Assembly: GCA_027491415.1 (NCBI GenBank)
Contig: JAOZFH010000014.1
Coordinates: 1 to 32,908, forward strand
Length of the DNA: 32,908 nucleotides
From: Thermoproteota archaeon
Lineage (GTDB): Archaea > Korarchaeota > Korarchaeia > Korarchaeales > Korarchaeaceae
Direction: 5' to 3'
A model generated the notes under the pieces. The model was not told the origin of the DNA. It did not search any database and saw only the letters and a list, made by a program, of their open reading frames with translations. Shown in pieces: positions 22,472 through 29,626 of this stretch. How positions within the stretch are numbered: position 1 is the stretch's first letter; each line of letters opens with the position of its first letter. Made by a program: the position numbers and the translations under genes.

Positions 22472-23129
22472 GCTCGTCAAGATGATCGACCACACGCTCC
22501 TCAAGCCTCAGGCCACCGAGTCCGACGTGGCCGGGCTCGTGGAAGAGGGTCTGAAGTATGGGTTCCACTCGGTGGTGGTGAACCCGTACTACGTTCCCCT
22601 GGCCGCGAGGCTGGCGAGGGGTTCAAGCCTGAAGGTCTGCTCCGTCGTGGGCTTTCCGCTCGGCGCCACCCTGCCCGAGGTCAAGGCGCGTGAGGCCGAG
22701 CTGGTGGGCAGGCAGGGCGCCTCGGAGGTGGACATGGTGATCAACGTGGGCGCCCTGAGGAGCGGCCTGGACGACATCGTCCTCGAGGACGTGAGGGGGG
22801 TCGTCAGGGCCTTCAGGGGGGTGGTACCCGGGGGAGTCGTGAAAGTCATACTGGAGACGGGGCTGCTGAAACGAGAGGAGATAGAGGCGGCATGCGCCTT
22901 GGTGGAGGAGGCTGGCGCAGACTTCGTCAAGACATCCACCGGTTTTGGGCCGAGAGGCGCAACGGTCGAGGACGTGAGGCTCCTGAGGAACCTAGTGGGC
23001 GACAGGCTCGGGGTGAAGGCCGCCGGTGGAATAAGGACCTATGAGCAGGCCGTTGCCATGATAGAGGCCGGCGCAAACAGGATAGGGACCAGCTCAGGCG
23101 TCAAGATAGCGGAGGGGGCGCCCGAGTAA
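22455..23129 (+). CDS. deoC: Deoxyribose-phosphate aldolase
   Basis: Class I aldolase interconverting 2-deoxyribose-5-phosphate with glyceraldehyde-3-phosphate and acetaldehyde. From the ATG at 22455 it has 224 residues. It shows IDHTLLKPQATESDV, VCSVVGFPLG, EVDMVINVGAL (D93), FVKTSTGFGPRGAT (Schiff-base K159) and VKAAGGIRTYEQA (K188), all the family's active-site groups. The ATG is preceded by GGTGA with 5-nt spacing. The in-frame GTG at 22446 is part of that site. Together with cmk and the MTAP gene it suggests active nucleoside salvage. Confidence 0.96.
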   Translation: MIRRSELVKMIDHTLLKPQATESDVAGLVEEGLKYGFHSVVVNPYYVPLAARLARGSSLKVCSVVGFPLGATLPEVKAREAELVGRQGASEVDMVINVGALRSGLDDIVLEDVRGVVRAFRGVVPGGVVKVILETGLLKREEIEAACALVEEAGADFVKTSTGFGPRGATVEDVRLLRNLVGDRLGVKAAGGIRTYEQAVAMIEAGANRIGTSSGVKIAEGAPE

Positions 23130-23131
23130 CC

Positions 23132-23139
23132 GTAATTAA
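23132..23139 (+). promoter_or_regulatory. Possible TATA element for moxR
   Basis: gtaattaa lies just after the deoC stop and is the only AT-rich tract in the 86-nt spacer before moxR. It predicts a start near 23162 and a leader of about 50 nt that holds the strong GGAGG site. Confidence 0.45.
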
Positions 23140-23215
23140 CCCGGCCCCTGCAGTAGGGAACTGAGGGCGCGCGGCGGCGCGGGTGAGGTTGGACTTGGGA
23201 GCAAAGGAGGGGCTT

Positions 23216-24076
23216 GTGGCAGAGGCCGAGGAGATAAGGCAGCGCTATCAGGTGGTCGGCCGGAGGGAAGAGCTGCGGAGGATACTGGCCGCCGCCAGGG
23301 CAGGGAAGCACATACTCCTCGAGGGGCCCGTGGGGGTGGGGAAGACCTTCCTGGCCAAGGTGGTGGCCTCGCACCTGGGCAGGGAATTCATTAGGGTAGA
23401 CGGAGACGAGAGGCTAACCGAGGCCAGGCTGATTGGATACTGGGATCCCCCGCTGGTCCTCAGCAGGGGGTACGTGCGGGAGGCCTTCGTCGAGGGTCCC
23501 CTGACCAGGGCCGCGCTGAGCGGGGGAGTCCTGTTCATCAACGAGCTGAACAGGCTCCCGGAGTCCGCTCAGAACGCCCTCCTCCCAGTGATGGATGAGG
23601 GCATAATCACGGTCCCACACCTGGGCGAGTTCAGGGCGAGGGAGGGCTTTCTGATAGTGGCAACCCAGAACCCGGAGGAGAGCATCGGCGTGACCAGGCT
23701 CTCGGAGGCGCTCAGGGATAGGTTCGTCCTCGTGAGGCTGGAGTACCAGTCAGAGGAAGAGGAGCGGGAGATTGTGAGGCTGAGGAGCGGAGTCGAGGAT
23801 CCGAGGATCGTCGGCACGGCCGTCAGGATAGTTCGGGAGACCAGGAGCGATCCCTCCATAAGGAGGGGCGCCTCCGTCAGATCGGCCATAGACCTCGCAT
23901 CGGTCGTGAGGCAGATCTGTGAGGACCCGACGGAGGGGGACTGGATCACCGCCGCGATCATGGTCCTCAGCCCCAGGGTTGAACTCCGCGACGGCGTGAC
24001 CGACGACGTCGAGTCTGTGATCAGGGACCTAGTTCTCAGGGCGTTACGGGGAGCGGCCGAGGGTTTTCGGGAGTAG
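23216..24076 (+). CDS. MoxR-family AAA+ ATPase
   Basis: AAA+ ATPase thought to act as a chaperone or metal-insertion factor together with VWA-domain proteins. The protein of about 286 residues has Walker A GPVGVGKT (37-44), Walker B VLFINELNR, the MoxR patterns PESAQNALLPVMDEG and FLIVATQNPEE, and sensor/arginine-finger LSEALRDRFVL. I chose the GTG at 23216 because aaaggagg lies 5 nt upstream. A GTG at 23183 would add 11 residues. A VWA gene follows after 20 nt, the standard MoxR-VWA pairing. Confidence 0.93.
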   Translation: MAEAEEIRQRYQVVGRREELRRILAAARAGKHILLEGPVGVGKTFLAKVVASHLGREFIRVDGDERLTEARLIGYWDPPLVLSRGYVREAFVEGPLTRAALSGGVLFINELNRLPESAQNALLPVMDEGIITVPHLGEFRAREGFLIVATQNPEESIGVTRLSEALRDRFVLVRLEYQSEEEEREIVRLRSGVEDPRIVGTAVRIVRETRSDPSIRRGASVRSAIDLASVVRQICEDPTEGDWITAAIMVLSPRVELRDGVTDDVESVIRDLVLRALRGAAEGFRE

Positions 24077-24096
24077 AGGGGCGGACCGGCGCCCCG

Positions 24097-25128
24097 ATGA
24101 CGCTCAGCCCGCCTCCGAGCACCTCCGGCGTCCCCAGCGAGCCTGAGCCCAGGCTGGGCGAGTGGCGAGAGATTGACCTAGACTACGAATCCCTGTACGC
24201 CAGGGCCGCCTCGGCGGCGTCGTCGGGCTCTCTGGGTGAGCTCATCTCTCTGGCAGCCCTGAGCAGCGTGGCCGTTGCTAGGGCGATCTCGGAGGGTGGG
24301 CTGGAGGGAACCTTTCTCAGGTCCTTGGAGAGAAACCCGGCGGCCGGCATGAGGCTTTACCGACAGATAAGGTGGCACCTCAACCCCGAGCTCAGGAGGA
24401 GGTTCAGGTCCCTCCTCAGCAAGGTCGCGCTGAGGAGTGGGGTGAGGATCGCCTCGCTTGCGTCCGGCAGGTCAATGCGCGTTCTAACGAGGTACGAGCC
24501 GGGCATGGACTTCGACGCCGAGGAGACCATACAGAGGCTGATCTCCAGCGGAAAGAGTCTGAAGGAACTCACCTACGAGGATGTCGTCGGGGTTAGGAGG
24601 GTGGAGCGGAGCCGCGGGGCTGTCATAATATTGGACGCAAGCGGCTCGATGACGGGGGGCAAGATCGCGGCCGCGGCGCTCTCCGCGGCCGTCGCAGCTC
24701 ACCTCATGAGGGCGGACGAGTACGCGATCGTCGCGTTCAACACGGAGCCCTTCGTCTTAAAGGGGGTGAGGGACAAGACCCCCATTGAGAGGGTGATCGA
24801 GGAGATAATGGACTTGGCCCCGCTTGGCTACACCAACATGAGGGGGGCCTTAGAGGTGGCCCTGAAGCAGGGCGCCCTTATCAAGAGGCCAGACAAGAGG
24901 TACGTCCTGATCACCGACGGGCTCTACAACGTTGGAGGAGATCCCCGGTCGGTGGCCAGGCGCCTCAGCGGGCTCAACGTGATAGGGGTGAGGGGATGGG
25001 GCGGGAGAAGGACCGCCGCCGGCATGCGGCTCTGCGCCGAGCTGGCGAAGATGGGAGGCGGGAGGTTCATAGAGCTGAGAAGCCCCCAGGGAGTCCCGAC
25101 GGCCGTGGCCAGGATTCTGGAGTCCTGA
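24097..25128 (+). CDS. VWA-domain protein (MoxR partner)
   Basis: The 343-residue protein has a helical N-terminal half of unknown fold and a von Willebrand A domain from about residue 173. The domain carries a complete MIDAS: ILDASGSM (DxSxS from D180), a Thr in GYTNMRGAL and Asp in VLITDGLYN. It should bind a divalent metal and a protein ligand in the cytosol. There is no signal peptide or membrane segment. It is 20 nt after moxR, and such pairs work together on a client complex. The next gene downstream is tRNA-Leu and then a secreted M1 peptidase. Whether these are functionally linked is unknown. Confidence 0.92.
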   Translation: MTLSPPPSTSGVPSEPEPRLGEWREIDLDYESLYARAASAASSGSLGELISLAALSSVAVARAISEGGLEGTFLRSLERNPAAGMRLYRQIRWHLNPELRRRFRSLLSKVALRSGVRIASLASGRSMRVLTRYEPGMDFDAEETIQRLISSGKSLKELTYEDVVGVRRVERSRGAVIILDASGSMTGGKIAAAALSAAVAAHLMRADEYAIVAFNTEPFVLKGVRDKTPIERVIEEIMDLAPLGYTNMRGALEVALKQGALIKRPDKRYVLITDGLYNVGGDPRSVARRLSGLNVIGVRGWGGRRTAAGMRLCAELAKMGGGRFIELRSPQGVPTAVARILES

Positions 25129-25135
25129 CGCGCAC

Positions 25136-25142
25136 TTTATAT
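25136..25142 (+). promoter_or_regulatory. TATA element for tRNA-Leu
   Basis: tttatat starts 8 nt after the VWA stop and is centred about 29 nt upstream of the tRNA 5' end. It predicts a transcript start at about 25165, at or just before the tRNA. Confidence 0.65.
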
Positions 25143-25163
25143 CCCGGGTGGAAGGTGCGGTCA

Positions 25164-27128
25164 TTGAGCGGGGGTGGCCGAGCCAGGTCAAAGGCGCGGG
25201 GTTTAGGACCCCGTCCCTCAGGGGTTCGTGGGTTCGAATCCCACCCCCCGCACCACCTGATCGCGATCTCTCTCCTGATTCTGATCGCCCCCTCCCTCTC
25301 CCCCGCGGGAGCGCCAGGGTTCCCCCAGGCCGGTGGGTGCCTCCGCCCGAGCTACAGGATGAGGGTGGAGATCTCCCCATCCCTCGACGCCGTGTCCGGC
25401 TGGGAGCAGGTCACGTGGCAGAACTGCGAAGGGGAGGCCGTGAGCGAGGTACACCTGAGGCTGTATCCCAACGCCTTCTCGTCGAGCGGCGGACAGATTG
25501 AGGTGCTGTCGGTGTCCTCACCGGGAAGGAACTCGACCTCTGGCGTCGGGGGGCCCGATGACACTGTCCTAGAGGTCTCCCTTGACCCCCCCGTGGCACA
25601 TGGGGAGAGGGTGACCATCGAGATCGAGTTCACGGTCCACGTCCCGGAGGTGGACGACAGGTTCGGCCGCAGCGAGGGGGTGCTCGCCCTGGGAAACTGG
25701 TTTCCGATACTCTCCGTGCTGAGGAACGGGTCTTGGGTGGATCACCCTTACTTCCACGACGGGGAGTGCTTTTTCAGCAAGTCGTCCGACTTTCTCGTTG
25801 AGCTCGTGGTTCCAGGTGACCTAGTGGTTGCGGCCACGGGTGAGCTGACCTCGGAGAGCCGGCTGGGAGATGGAAGGGTCGTTCAGATGTGGGTGGCCCA
25901 CGGGGTGAGGGACTTCGCGCTGGTCGCGAGTCCCCGCTTCGAGGTCTCGCGGGAGAGGGTAGGAGGGGTGACCGTATACTCCTACTACCTGCCCGAGCAC
26001 GCCGAGGGAGGGAAGAGAGTCCTAGAGTACGCCGTCAACGCGATACGCGTCTTCAGTGAGCACTTCACGCCCTACCCCTTCTCCGCCTTCCGGGTGGCGG
26101 AGGTGCACGGCTGGTTCGGCGGGATGGAGTACCCCCAGCTCATCATGGTGTCCAGCTCGTTCTACGAGGGCGACGAGCGGACGCTCGAGATGATCGTAGC
26201 GCATGAGACGGCGCATCAGTGGTGGTACTCCCTCGTGGGCAACGATCAGTGGGAGGAGCCGTGGCTCGACGAGTCACTGGCGGAGTATTCACAGATCCTC
26301 TACTTTGAGTGGGTCTACGGTCCGGAAAATGCAGAGATGGCATTCTGGGACTTCGTGGGGAACCCCTACAGGTTCTACATCGACTCGGGAGAGCCGGCCC
26401 TGCCTGTCGCGGTCAGCGTCGGCGAGGTCTCCGACGCCCCCGGGCGGTACAGGGCGGCGGTGTACCTGAGGGGCGCCTGGGCCCTGAGGATGCTGCGCGG
26501 GATCCTGGGGGACGAGTCCTTCTTCCGTGCGCTGAGGGTGTACGCGGAGGAGAACGCCTTCGGCGTGGCCACCGGCGAAGACCTCGTATCGGCGTTCGAG
26601 GAGTCATGGGGCGGGGATCTCGACTGGTTCTTCGAGGAGTGGGTGTACTGGGGGTGCGTCCCGTCCTATCGGGTGGCCAGGGTCGGGAGGGTAGCCGAGA
26701 GGTCTTGGATGGAGGTGTACCAGTCCCTCGAGGGCTGTGACGGCGGCGCCCCGAAGTCAATGCCAGTCGAGTTCGAGGTGGACCCCTGCGGACGGGTAGA
26801 GTCCTGGATCAACTCCACCTGGGCGAACGTGAGCCTCCCGGAGGGCTGCGAGCCCGAGGTCGTGTTGCCTGACCCAGACGACGAAATCCCTGGGGCAGAC
26901 TTCGGGTGGTCGGCTCGGAGCGACGGCGTCCCTGCGACGCCGGGAGGTTGTTCGCCCGGCGGGAGCTCATCTAGGGAGTGGACATCGCCGGTCTCTATGG
27001 TCCTGATCCTCTCGGGGACGGCGCTGACCCTGGCCTTCGCGATCTGGCTGGGCAGGACCAGGTCGAGGGCCTCGTCGGAGTCGTGGCCGAGTCAGGAGGA
27101 GGTGGATGGTGCGGCCGCCGGGATTTGA
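25164..27128 (+). CDS. Secreted, membrane-anchored M1-family aminopeptidase
   Basis: Zinc aminopeptidase of the gluzincin M1 family. Numbered from the TTG at 25164 (654 residues), it has the exopeptidase motif GGMEYPQ, the zinc site HETAH (347-351) and E370 18 residues later. The hydrophobic segment LIAISLLILIAPSLSPAGA is a probable signal peptide. VSMVLILSGTALTLAFAIWL near the C-terminus is a probable anchor, so the enzyme faces outward. Eight cysteines in between could form disulfides. No ATG, GTG or TTG lies in frame between the tRNA-Leu 3' end and the ATG at 25359, so the signal peptide is only reached from the TTG at 25164 (AAGGTG 6 nt upstream), which reads through the tRNA. The last codons overlap tRNA-Gly. 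The start is uncertain. Confidence 0.8.
   Translation: MSGGGRARSKARGLGPRPSGVRGFESHPPHHLIAISLLILIAPSLSPAGAPGFPQAGGCLRPSYRMRVEISPSLDAVSGWEQVTWQNCEGEAVSEVHLRLYPNAFSSSGGQIEVLSVSSPGRNSTSGVGGPDDTVLEVSLDPPVAHGERVTIEIEFTVHVPEVDDRFGRSEGVLALGNWFPILSVLRNGSWVDHPYFHDGECFFSKSSDFLVELVVPGDLVVAATGELTSESRLGDGRVVQMWVAHGVRDFALVASPRFEVSRERVGGVTVYSYYLPEHAEGGKRVLEYAVNAIRVFSEHFTPYPFSAFRVAEVHGWFGGMEYPQLIMVSSSFYEGDERTLEMIVAHETAHQWWYSLVGNDQWEEPWLDESLAEYSQILYFEWVYGPENAEMAFWDFVGNPYRFYIDSGEPALPVAVSVGEVSDAPGRYRAAVYLRGAWALRMLRGILGDESFFRALRVYAEENAFGVATGEDLVSAFEESWGGDLDWFFEEWVYWGCVPSYRVARVGRVAERSWMEVYQSLEGCDGGAPKSMPVEFEVDPCGRVESWINSTWANVSLPEGCEPEVVLPDPDDEIPGADFGWSARSDGVPATPGGCSPGGSSSREWTSPVSMVLILSGTALTLAFAIWLGRTRSRASSESWPSQEEVDGAAAGI
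25168..25255 (+). tRNA. tRNA-Leu(UAG), encoded CCA, no intron
   Basis: Class II cloverleaf. Acceptor GCGGGGG pairs with CCCCCGC, discriminator A, encoded CCA. The anticodon stem CGGGG/CCCCG holds TTTAGGA, giving anticodon TAG (leucine). A long variable arm precedes the T arm GTGGG-TTCGAAT-CCCAC. The gene lies inside the 5' end of the M1 peptidase frame on the same strand. Confidence 0.95.
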
Positions 27129-27203
27129 ACCCGGGTCTGGAGCGCTCCGCGCCTCGAGAGGCTTGGCAGGCTCCCATCCTAGACCAGGCTAGACTACGGC
27201 CGC
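27107..27203 (-). tRNA. tRNA-Gly(GCC) with a 19-nt intron, encoded CCA
   Basis: Reading leftward, acceptor GCGGCCG pairs with CGGCCGC, discriminator A, encoded CCA. The D stem GTCT pairs with GGAT, and the T arm is CCGGG-TTCAAAT-CCCGG. The anticodon stem GGAGC/GCTCC encloses 26 nt, 19 more than a normal loop. Removing the intron after position 37 gives the loop CTGCCAC with anticodon GCC. The 3' 22 nt overlap, antisense, the end of the M1 peptidase frame, whose stop codon lies in the T-loop sequence. Confidence 0.94.
27145..27163 (-). other. tRNA-Gly intron with canonical bulge-helix-bulge
   Basis: In RNA sense, CUGC (anticodon loop) pairs with GCGG (intron 3' part) as the 4-bp central helix. 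It is flanked by 3-nt bulges CA|A and AG|C, with an inner GCCU-CUCG-AGGC hairpin inside the intron. Cleavage two nucleotides into each bulge removes exactly 19 nt at the standard 37/38 position. This is a textbook substrate for the endonuclease encoded at 17.7 kb. Confidence 0.9.
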
Positions 27204-27229
27204 CCGTTCCCCCGAATCACCATGATCGA

Positions 27230-27237
27230 TATAAAAG
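27230..27237. promoter_or_regulatory. Shared TATA element between tRNA-Gly and nep1
   Basis: tataaaag in the centre of the 56-nt spacer is about 30 nt from the tRNA-Gly 5' end (27203) and 26 nt from the nep1 GTG (27260). Placement suits transcription in both directions and indicates a leaderless nep1 mRNA. Confidence 0.6.
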
Positions 27238-27259
27238 CTTGTCGAGGGTCTCGGGAGCG

Positions 27260-27937
27260 GTGCTGACCGTACTGCTGGCCGAGGCCTCCCTCGAACTCAT
27301 ACCGAAGAGGCTGCGGCGAGATAGGAGGGTCGTCAAGGCGGCGGCCCGGAGGGGCAAGGATCCCAGCGAGATGCTCCTGGACTCCTCGTACCTGGGGCCG
27401 GACCTCGTGAGGAGGGTAGACACATCCGGGAAGAGGGGGAGGCCGGACGTGGTCCACAGGTCCCTGCTCGCGCTCACGGACTCGCCTCCCTGGCGCGAGG
27501 GGTGGCTCCGCATCTACCTCCACACGGTGGGGGGCAGGATATTCGAGCTTGAGCCGGGACTCAGGCCCCCCAGGAGTTACAATCGCTTCGTGGGCCTGAT
27601 GGAGGCGCTCCTGCGGGATGGGAGGGTTGGTCCCCAAGACAGGCCCCTCATAAGGGAGTTAGACCTCTCCCCCGCGGAGCTGGTGGGGAGCATAAATCCC
27701 GACCTCGTGATGGGACTTACGGCGAGCGGGGGCCTCGCAAATCCACTAGAGGTTTTGGACCCCGGACTCGAAGAGGTGGCGGTCGTAGGCTGCTTTCCCG
27801 TGGGTGATTTCTCGGAAGAGATCAGGGGGCTCTTTGATTCAGAGGTCAGTCTCTACGAGGGCGTCCTCTCCGCCTCGGCCGTGGCCTCAGCCGTCGCGTG
27901 GGCCTACTACATCGTGAGGAGGTGGGGTGGCCGGTGA
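27260..27937 (+). CDS. nep1: 16S rRNA pseudouridine N1-methyltransferase Nep1 (Emg1)
   Basis: SPOUT-class methyltransferase that methylates a pseudouridine in small-subunit rRNA and helps 30S/40S assembly. From the GTG at 27260 it has 225 residues. It shows LLAEASLELIPKRL, ARRGKDPSEMLLDSSY, KRGRPDVVHRSLLALTDSP, LRIYLHTVGGRIFELEP, RSYNRFVGLMEALL and VAVVGCFPVGDFSEEI, following the Methanocaldococcus Nep1 pattern. A TTG at 27239 is directly after the TATA element and therefore unlikely. It is the first gene of a ribosome-related operon and overlaps the RNase P gene by 4 nt. Confidence 0.92.
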   Translation: MLTVLLAEASLELIPKRLRRDRRVVKAAARRGKDPSEMLLDSSYLGPDLVRRVDTSGKRGRPDVVHRSLLALTDSPPWREGWLRIYLHTVGGRIFELEPGLRPPRSYNRFVGLMEALLRDGRVGPQDRPLIRELDLSPAELVGSINPDLVMGLTASGGLANPLEVLDPGLEEVAVVGCFPVGDFSEEIRGLFDSEVSLYEGVLSASAVASAVAWAYYIVRRWGGR

Positions 27938-28308
27938 GGAGGGCCGTCAGGCGCAGCAAGCAGAGGGAGAGGAGGATAGCGAGGGAGCGGATCGTATGGC
28001 TCCTCACTCTCGCCGACGCGGTCGCACCCGAGAGGCCAGATCTAGCCAAGAGGTACGGCGAGCTGGCCAGGAGGATATCGCTCAGGGCGAGGGTCAGGAT
28101 CCCGCGGCGGTGGAGGTGGAGGTACTGCAGGGAGTGTAAGTCCTACCTCATCCCGGGGGTGAACGCGGCGGTCAGGACCAGGCCCAGGAGGATGCCGCAC
28201 CTGGTGATCCGCTGCTTGGAGTGCGGGGCGATCACTAGGAGACCCTATCTGAGGGAGAAGAGGCGGAAGCTAAGGTTTAAAATGCCGGCCGAGGGCCGGC
28301 CTGAGTGA
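27934..28308 (+). CDS. rnp4: RNase P protein component Rpp21 (RNP4)
   Basis: Protein subunit of archaeal RNase P, which matures tRNA 5' ends and pairs with Rpp29 on the RNA specificity domain. The 124-residue protein is very basic, with N-terminal helices ([31 protein letters not shown]) and a zinc ribbon formed by [12 protein letters not shown] and [14 protein letters not shown] (two CxxC pairs). The GTG start overlaps the nep1 stop (GTGA) with GGAGGTGG upstream. eS19 follows 31 nt later. Confidence 0.93.
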   Translation: MRRAVRRSKQRERRIARERIVWLLTLADAVAPERPDLAKRYGELARRISLRARVRIPRRWRWRYCRECKSYLIPGVNAAVRTRPRRMPHLVIRCLECGAITRRPYLREKRRKLRFKMPAEGRPE

Positions 28309-28339
28309 GGTAAGCCGCCAGCCGGAAAAGGTGATCGGC

Positions 28340-28792
28340 TTGCCGACGGCACGGGACGTGAGGGCAGACTTGCTGATAGATCGGGTCGCCGAGGAACTCA
28401 AGAAGCTCGAGGAGATCAAGCCGCCCGAGTGGGCGTCCCTGGTGAAGACCGGGTCGCACAAGCAGAGGCCGCCGCAGCAGGAGGACTGGTGGTACATCAG
28501 GGCCGCGTCGGTGCTGAGGACCGTCTACCTGCACGGGCCTGTGGGCGTCGAGAGGCTCAGGACCAAGTACGGCGGCAGAAAGGACAGGGGAGTCAGGCCG
28601 GAGCACTTCAGGAAGGCCAGCGGGCACATAATCCGGCTGATACTCCAGCAGTTGGAGGAGGCGGGGCTCGTCGAGAAGGTGCCCGGGAGGGGCAGGAAGA
28701 TCACGAGGAAGGGCGTAGCCCTGCTCGACAGGAAGGCGGCTGAGATCCTCAAGGGGCAGGGGCTGGTGCCCGGGAGGGTTGTGGCCCCGTGA
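28340..28792 (+). CDS. rps19e: Small ribosomal subunit protein eS19
   Basis: Archaeal/eukaryotic 30S protein with a winged-helix-like fold, located in the head. The protein of 150 residues starts [19 protein letters not shown], then has [45 protein letters not shown] (in pieces), [19 protein letters not shown] and [18 protein letters not shown]. The TTG at 28340 is chosen because GGTGA is exactly 5 nt upstream and the N-terminus then fits the family. The GTG at 28331 is within that site. The stop overlaps the PDCD5 start. Confidence 0.95.
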   Translation: MPTARDVRADLLIDRVAEELKKLEEIKPPEWASLVKTGSHKQRPPQQEDWWYIRAASVLRTVYLHGPVGVERLRTKYGGRKDRGVRPEHFRKASGHIIRLILQQLEEAGLVEKVPGRGRKITRKGVALLDRKAAEILKGQGLVPGRVVAP

Positions 28793-29127
28793 GCGCCGAG
28801 GATGAGGAGCTGAGGAGGATTCAGGAGCAGCTTCAGGCCGAGATGCTGGCCAGGCAGAAGGAGCAGAAGGAGGAGGAAGAGAGGAGACTACTCGAGAAGC
28901 AGAGGATAGACGCCCTAGTCCGGCAGCTCCTCGACAGCGAGGCGTGGGCCAGGCTCAAGCGGCTCGAGATGGTGAAGCCCGGGCTGGCCGACGAGGTGAA
29001 GATCTACCTCGTCCAGCTGTACACGTCCGGCAGGCTGACCAGGAGGCTGAGCGACTCCGAGCTCAAGGCCCTCCTGGCCAGGATCGCGAAAAGGTCGAGC
29101 TCAGATTTCAGGATCAGGATAATGTAA
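28789..29127 (+). CDS. PDCD5/TFAR19-family DNA-binding protein
   Basis: Small helical protein of archaea and eukaryotes. Archaeal members bind nucleic acid, and their exact role is not settled. The 112-residue protein has a long charged N-terminal helix ([20 protein letters not shown] and following), the conserved core [25 protein letters not shown] (in pieces: [18 protein letters not shown]) and [20 protein letters not shown], ending in SSDFRIRIM. The GTG overlaps the eS19 stop (GTGA). Its position between eS19 and eL39 is the usual archaeal arrangement. Confidence 0.94.
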   Translation: MSAEDEELRRIQEQLQAEMLARQKEQKEEEERRLLEKQRIDALVRQLLDSEAWARLKRLEMVKPGLADEVKIYLVQLYTSGRLTRRLSDSELKALLARIAKRSSSDFRIRIM

Positions 29128-29149
29128 TGTGATCGCGAGGTGTTGTGGA

Positions 29150-29302
29150 GTGGCGAGGTATCGTCCGCTTGCGTCGAAGCTCAGGTACGCCAGCGCGATG
29201 AAGTCCAACAGGAGGATTCCGATCTGGGTGTACATCCGGACCATGAGGGGAGTCAGACCGCGTCCGCTCAGGAGCTGGAGGAGGAGCAGGCTCCAGCTGT
29301 GA
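29150..29302 (+). CDS. rpl39e: Large ribosomal subunit protein eL39
   Basis: Very small 50S protein threaded through the exit tunnel wall in archaea and eukaryotes. The 50-residue frame from the GTG at 29150 reads MARYRPLASKLRYASAMKSN, RRIPIWVYIRTM and RPRPLRSWRRSRLQL, giving the typical composition rich in Arg and Lys and the WV-x-(I/R)-T core. GAGGTG lies 7-8 nt upstream. It sits between PDCD5 and eL31, as expected. Confidence 0.95.
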   Translation: MARYRPLASKLRYASAMKSNRRIPIWVYIRTMRGVRPRPLRSWRRSRLQL

Positions 29303-29318
29303 GCGGGAGGTGGGTTGA

Positions 29319-29618
29319 ATGGAGGAGTTCAGGGACACCCTCTCGAGGGACTCCGACGAGGGTTACCTCACGCTCAGGCTCGGGAGGATAATCAGGGAGA
29401 AGTACCCCCCAAAGAGGAGAGCCTCCAGGGCGGTGAAGGTCATAGCGCAGGAGGTCCGAAGGAGGCTAAGGCTCGACGACGAGTTTGAGGTGAAGGTGGA
29501 CCCCGAGCTCAACGAGATGATCTGGAGTCGGGGGGCGGGGAACCCCCCGAGGCTGATCAGGGTCTACGTGAGGGTTGACCGCGAGGAGAAGGTGGCCACG
29601 GTCGCCCCCGCGAGGTGA
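29319..29618 (+). CDS. rpl31e: Large ribosomal subunit protein eL31
   Basis: 50S protein near the exit-tunnel rim. The 99-residue protein has DEGYLTLRLGRIIREKYPPKR (in pieces), RASRAVKVIAQEVRRRLRLD, FEVKVDPELNEMIWSRGAG and PPRLIRVYVRVDREE, matching archaeal eL31. The ATG has GGGAGGTGG upstream. The final codon and stop (AGG TGA) build the ribosome site of the aIF6 gene. Confidence 0.95.
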   Translation: MEEFRDTLSRDSDEGYLTLRLGRIIREKYPPKRRASRAVKVIAQEVRRRLRLDDEFEVKVDPELNEMIWSRGAGNPPRLIRVYVRVDREEKVATVAPAR

Positions 29619-29626
29619 GGGGCGAC

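Noticed and set aside
24996-25163. Upstream extension of the M1 peptidase frame into the VWA gene
   Set aside because: It overlaps the conserved C-terminal part of the VWA protein in another frame and shows no signal or domain features.
25256-27106. Integrated element with direct repeats of a tRNA 3' end
   Set aside because: The two tRNA T arms resemble each other only as T arms do. I saw no third copy and no integrase.
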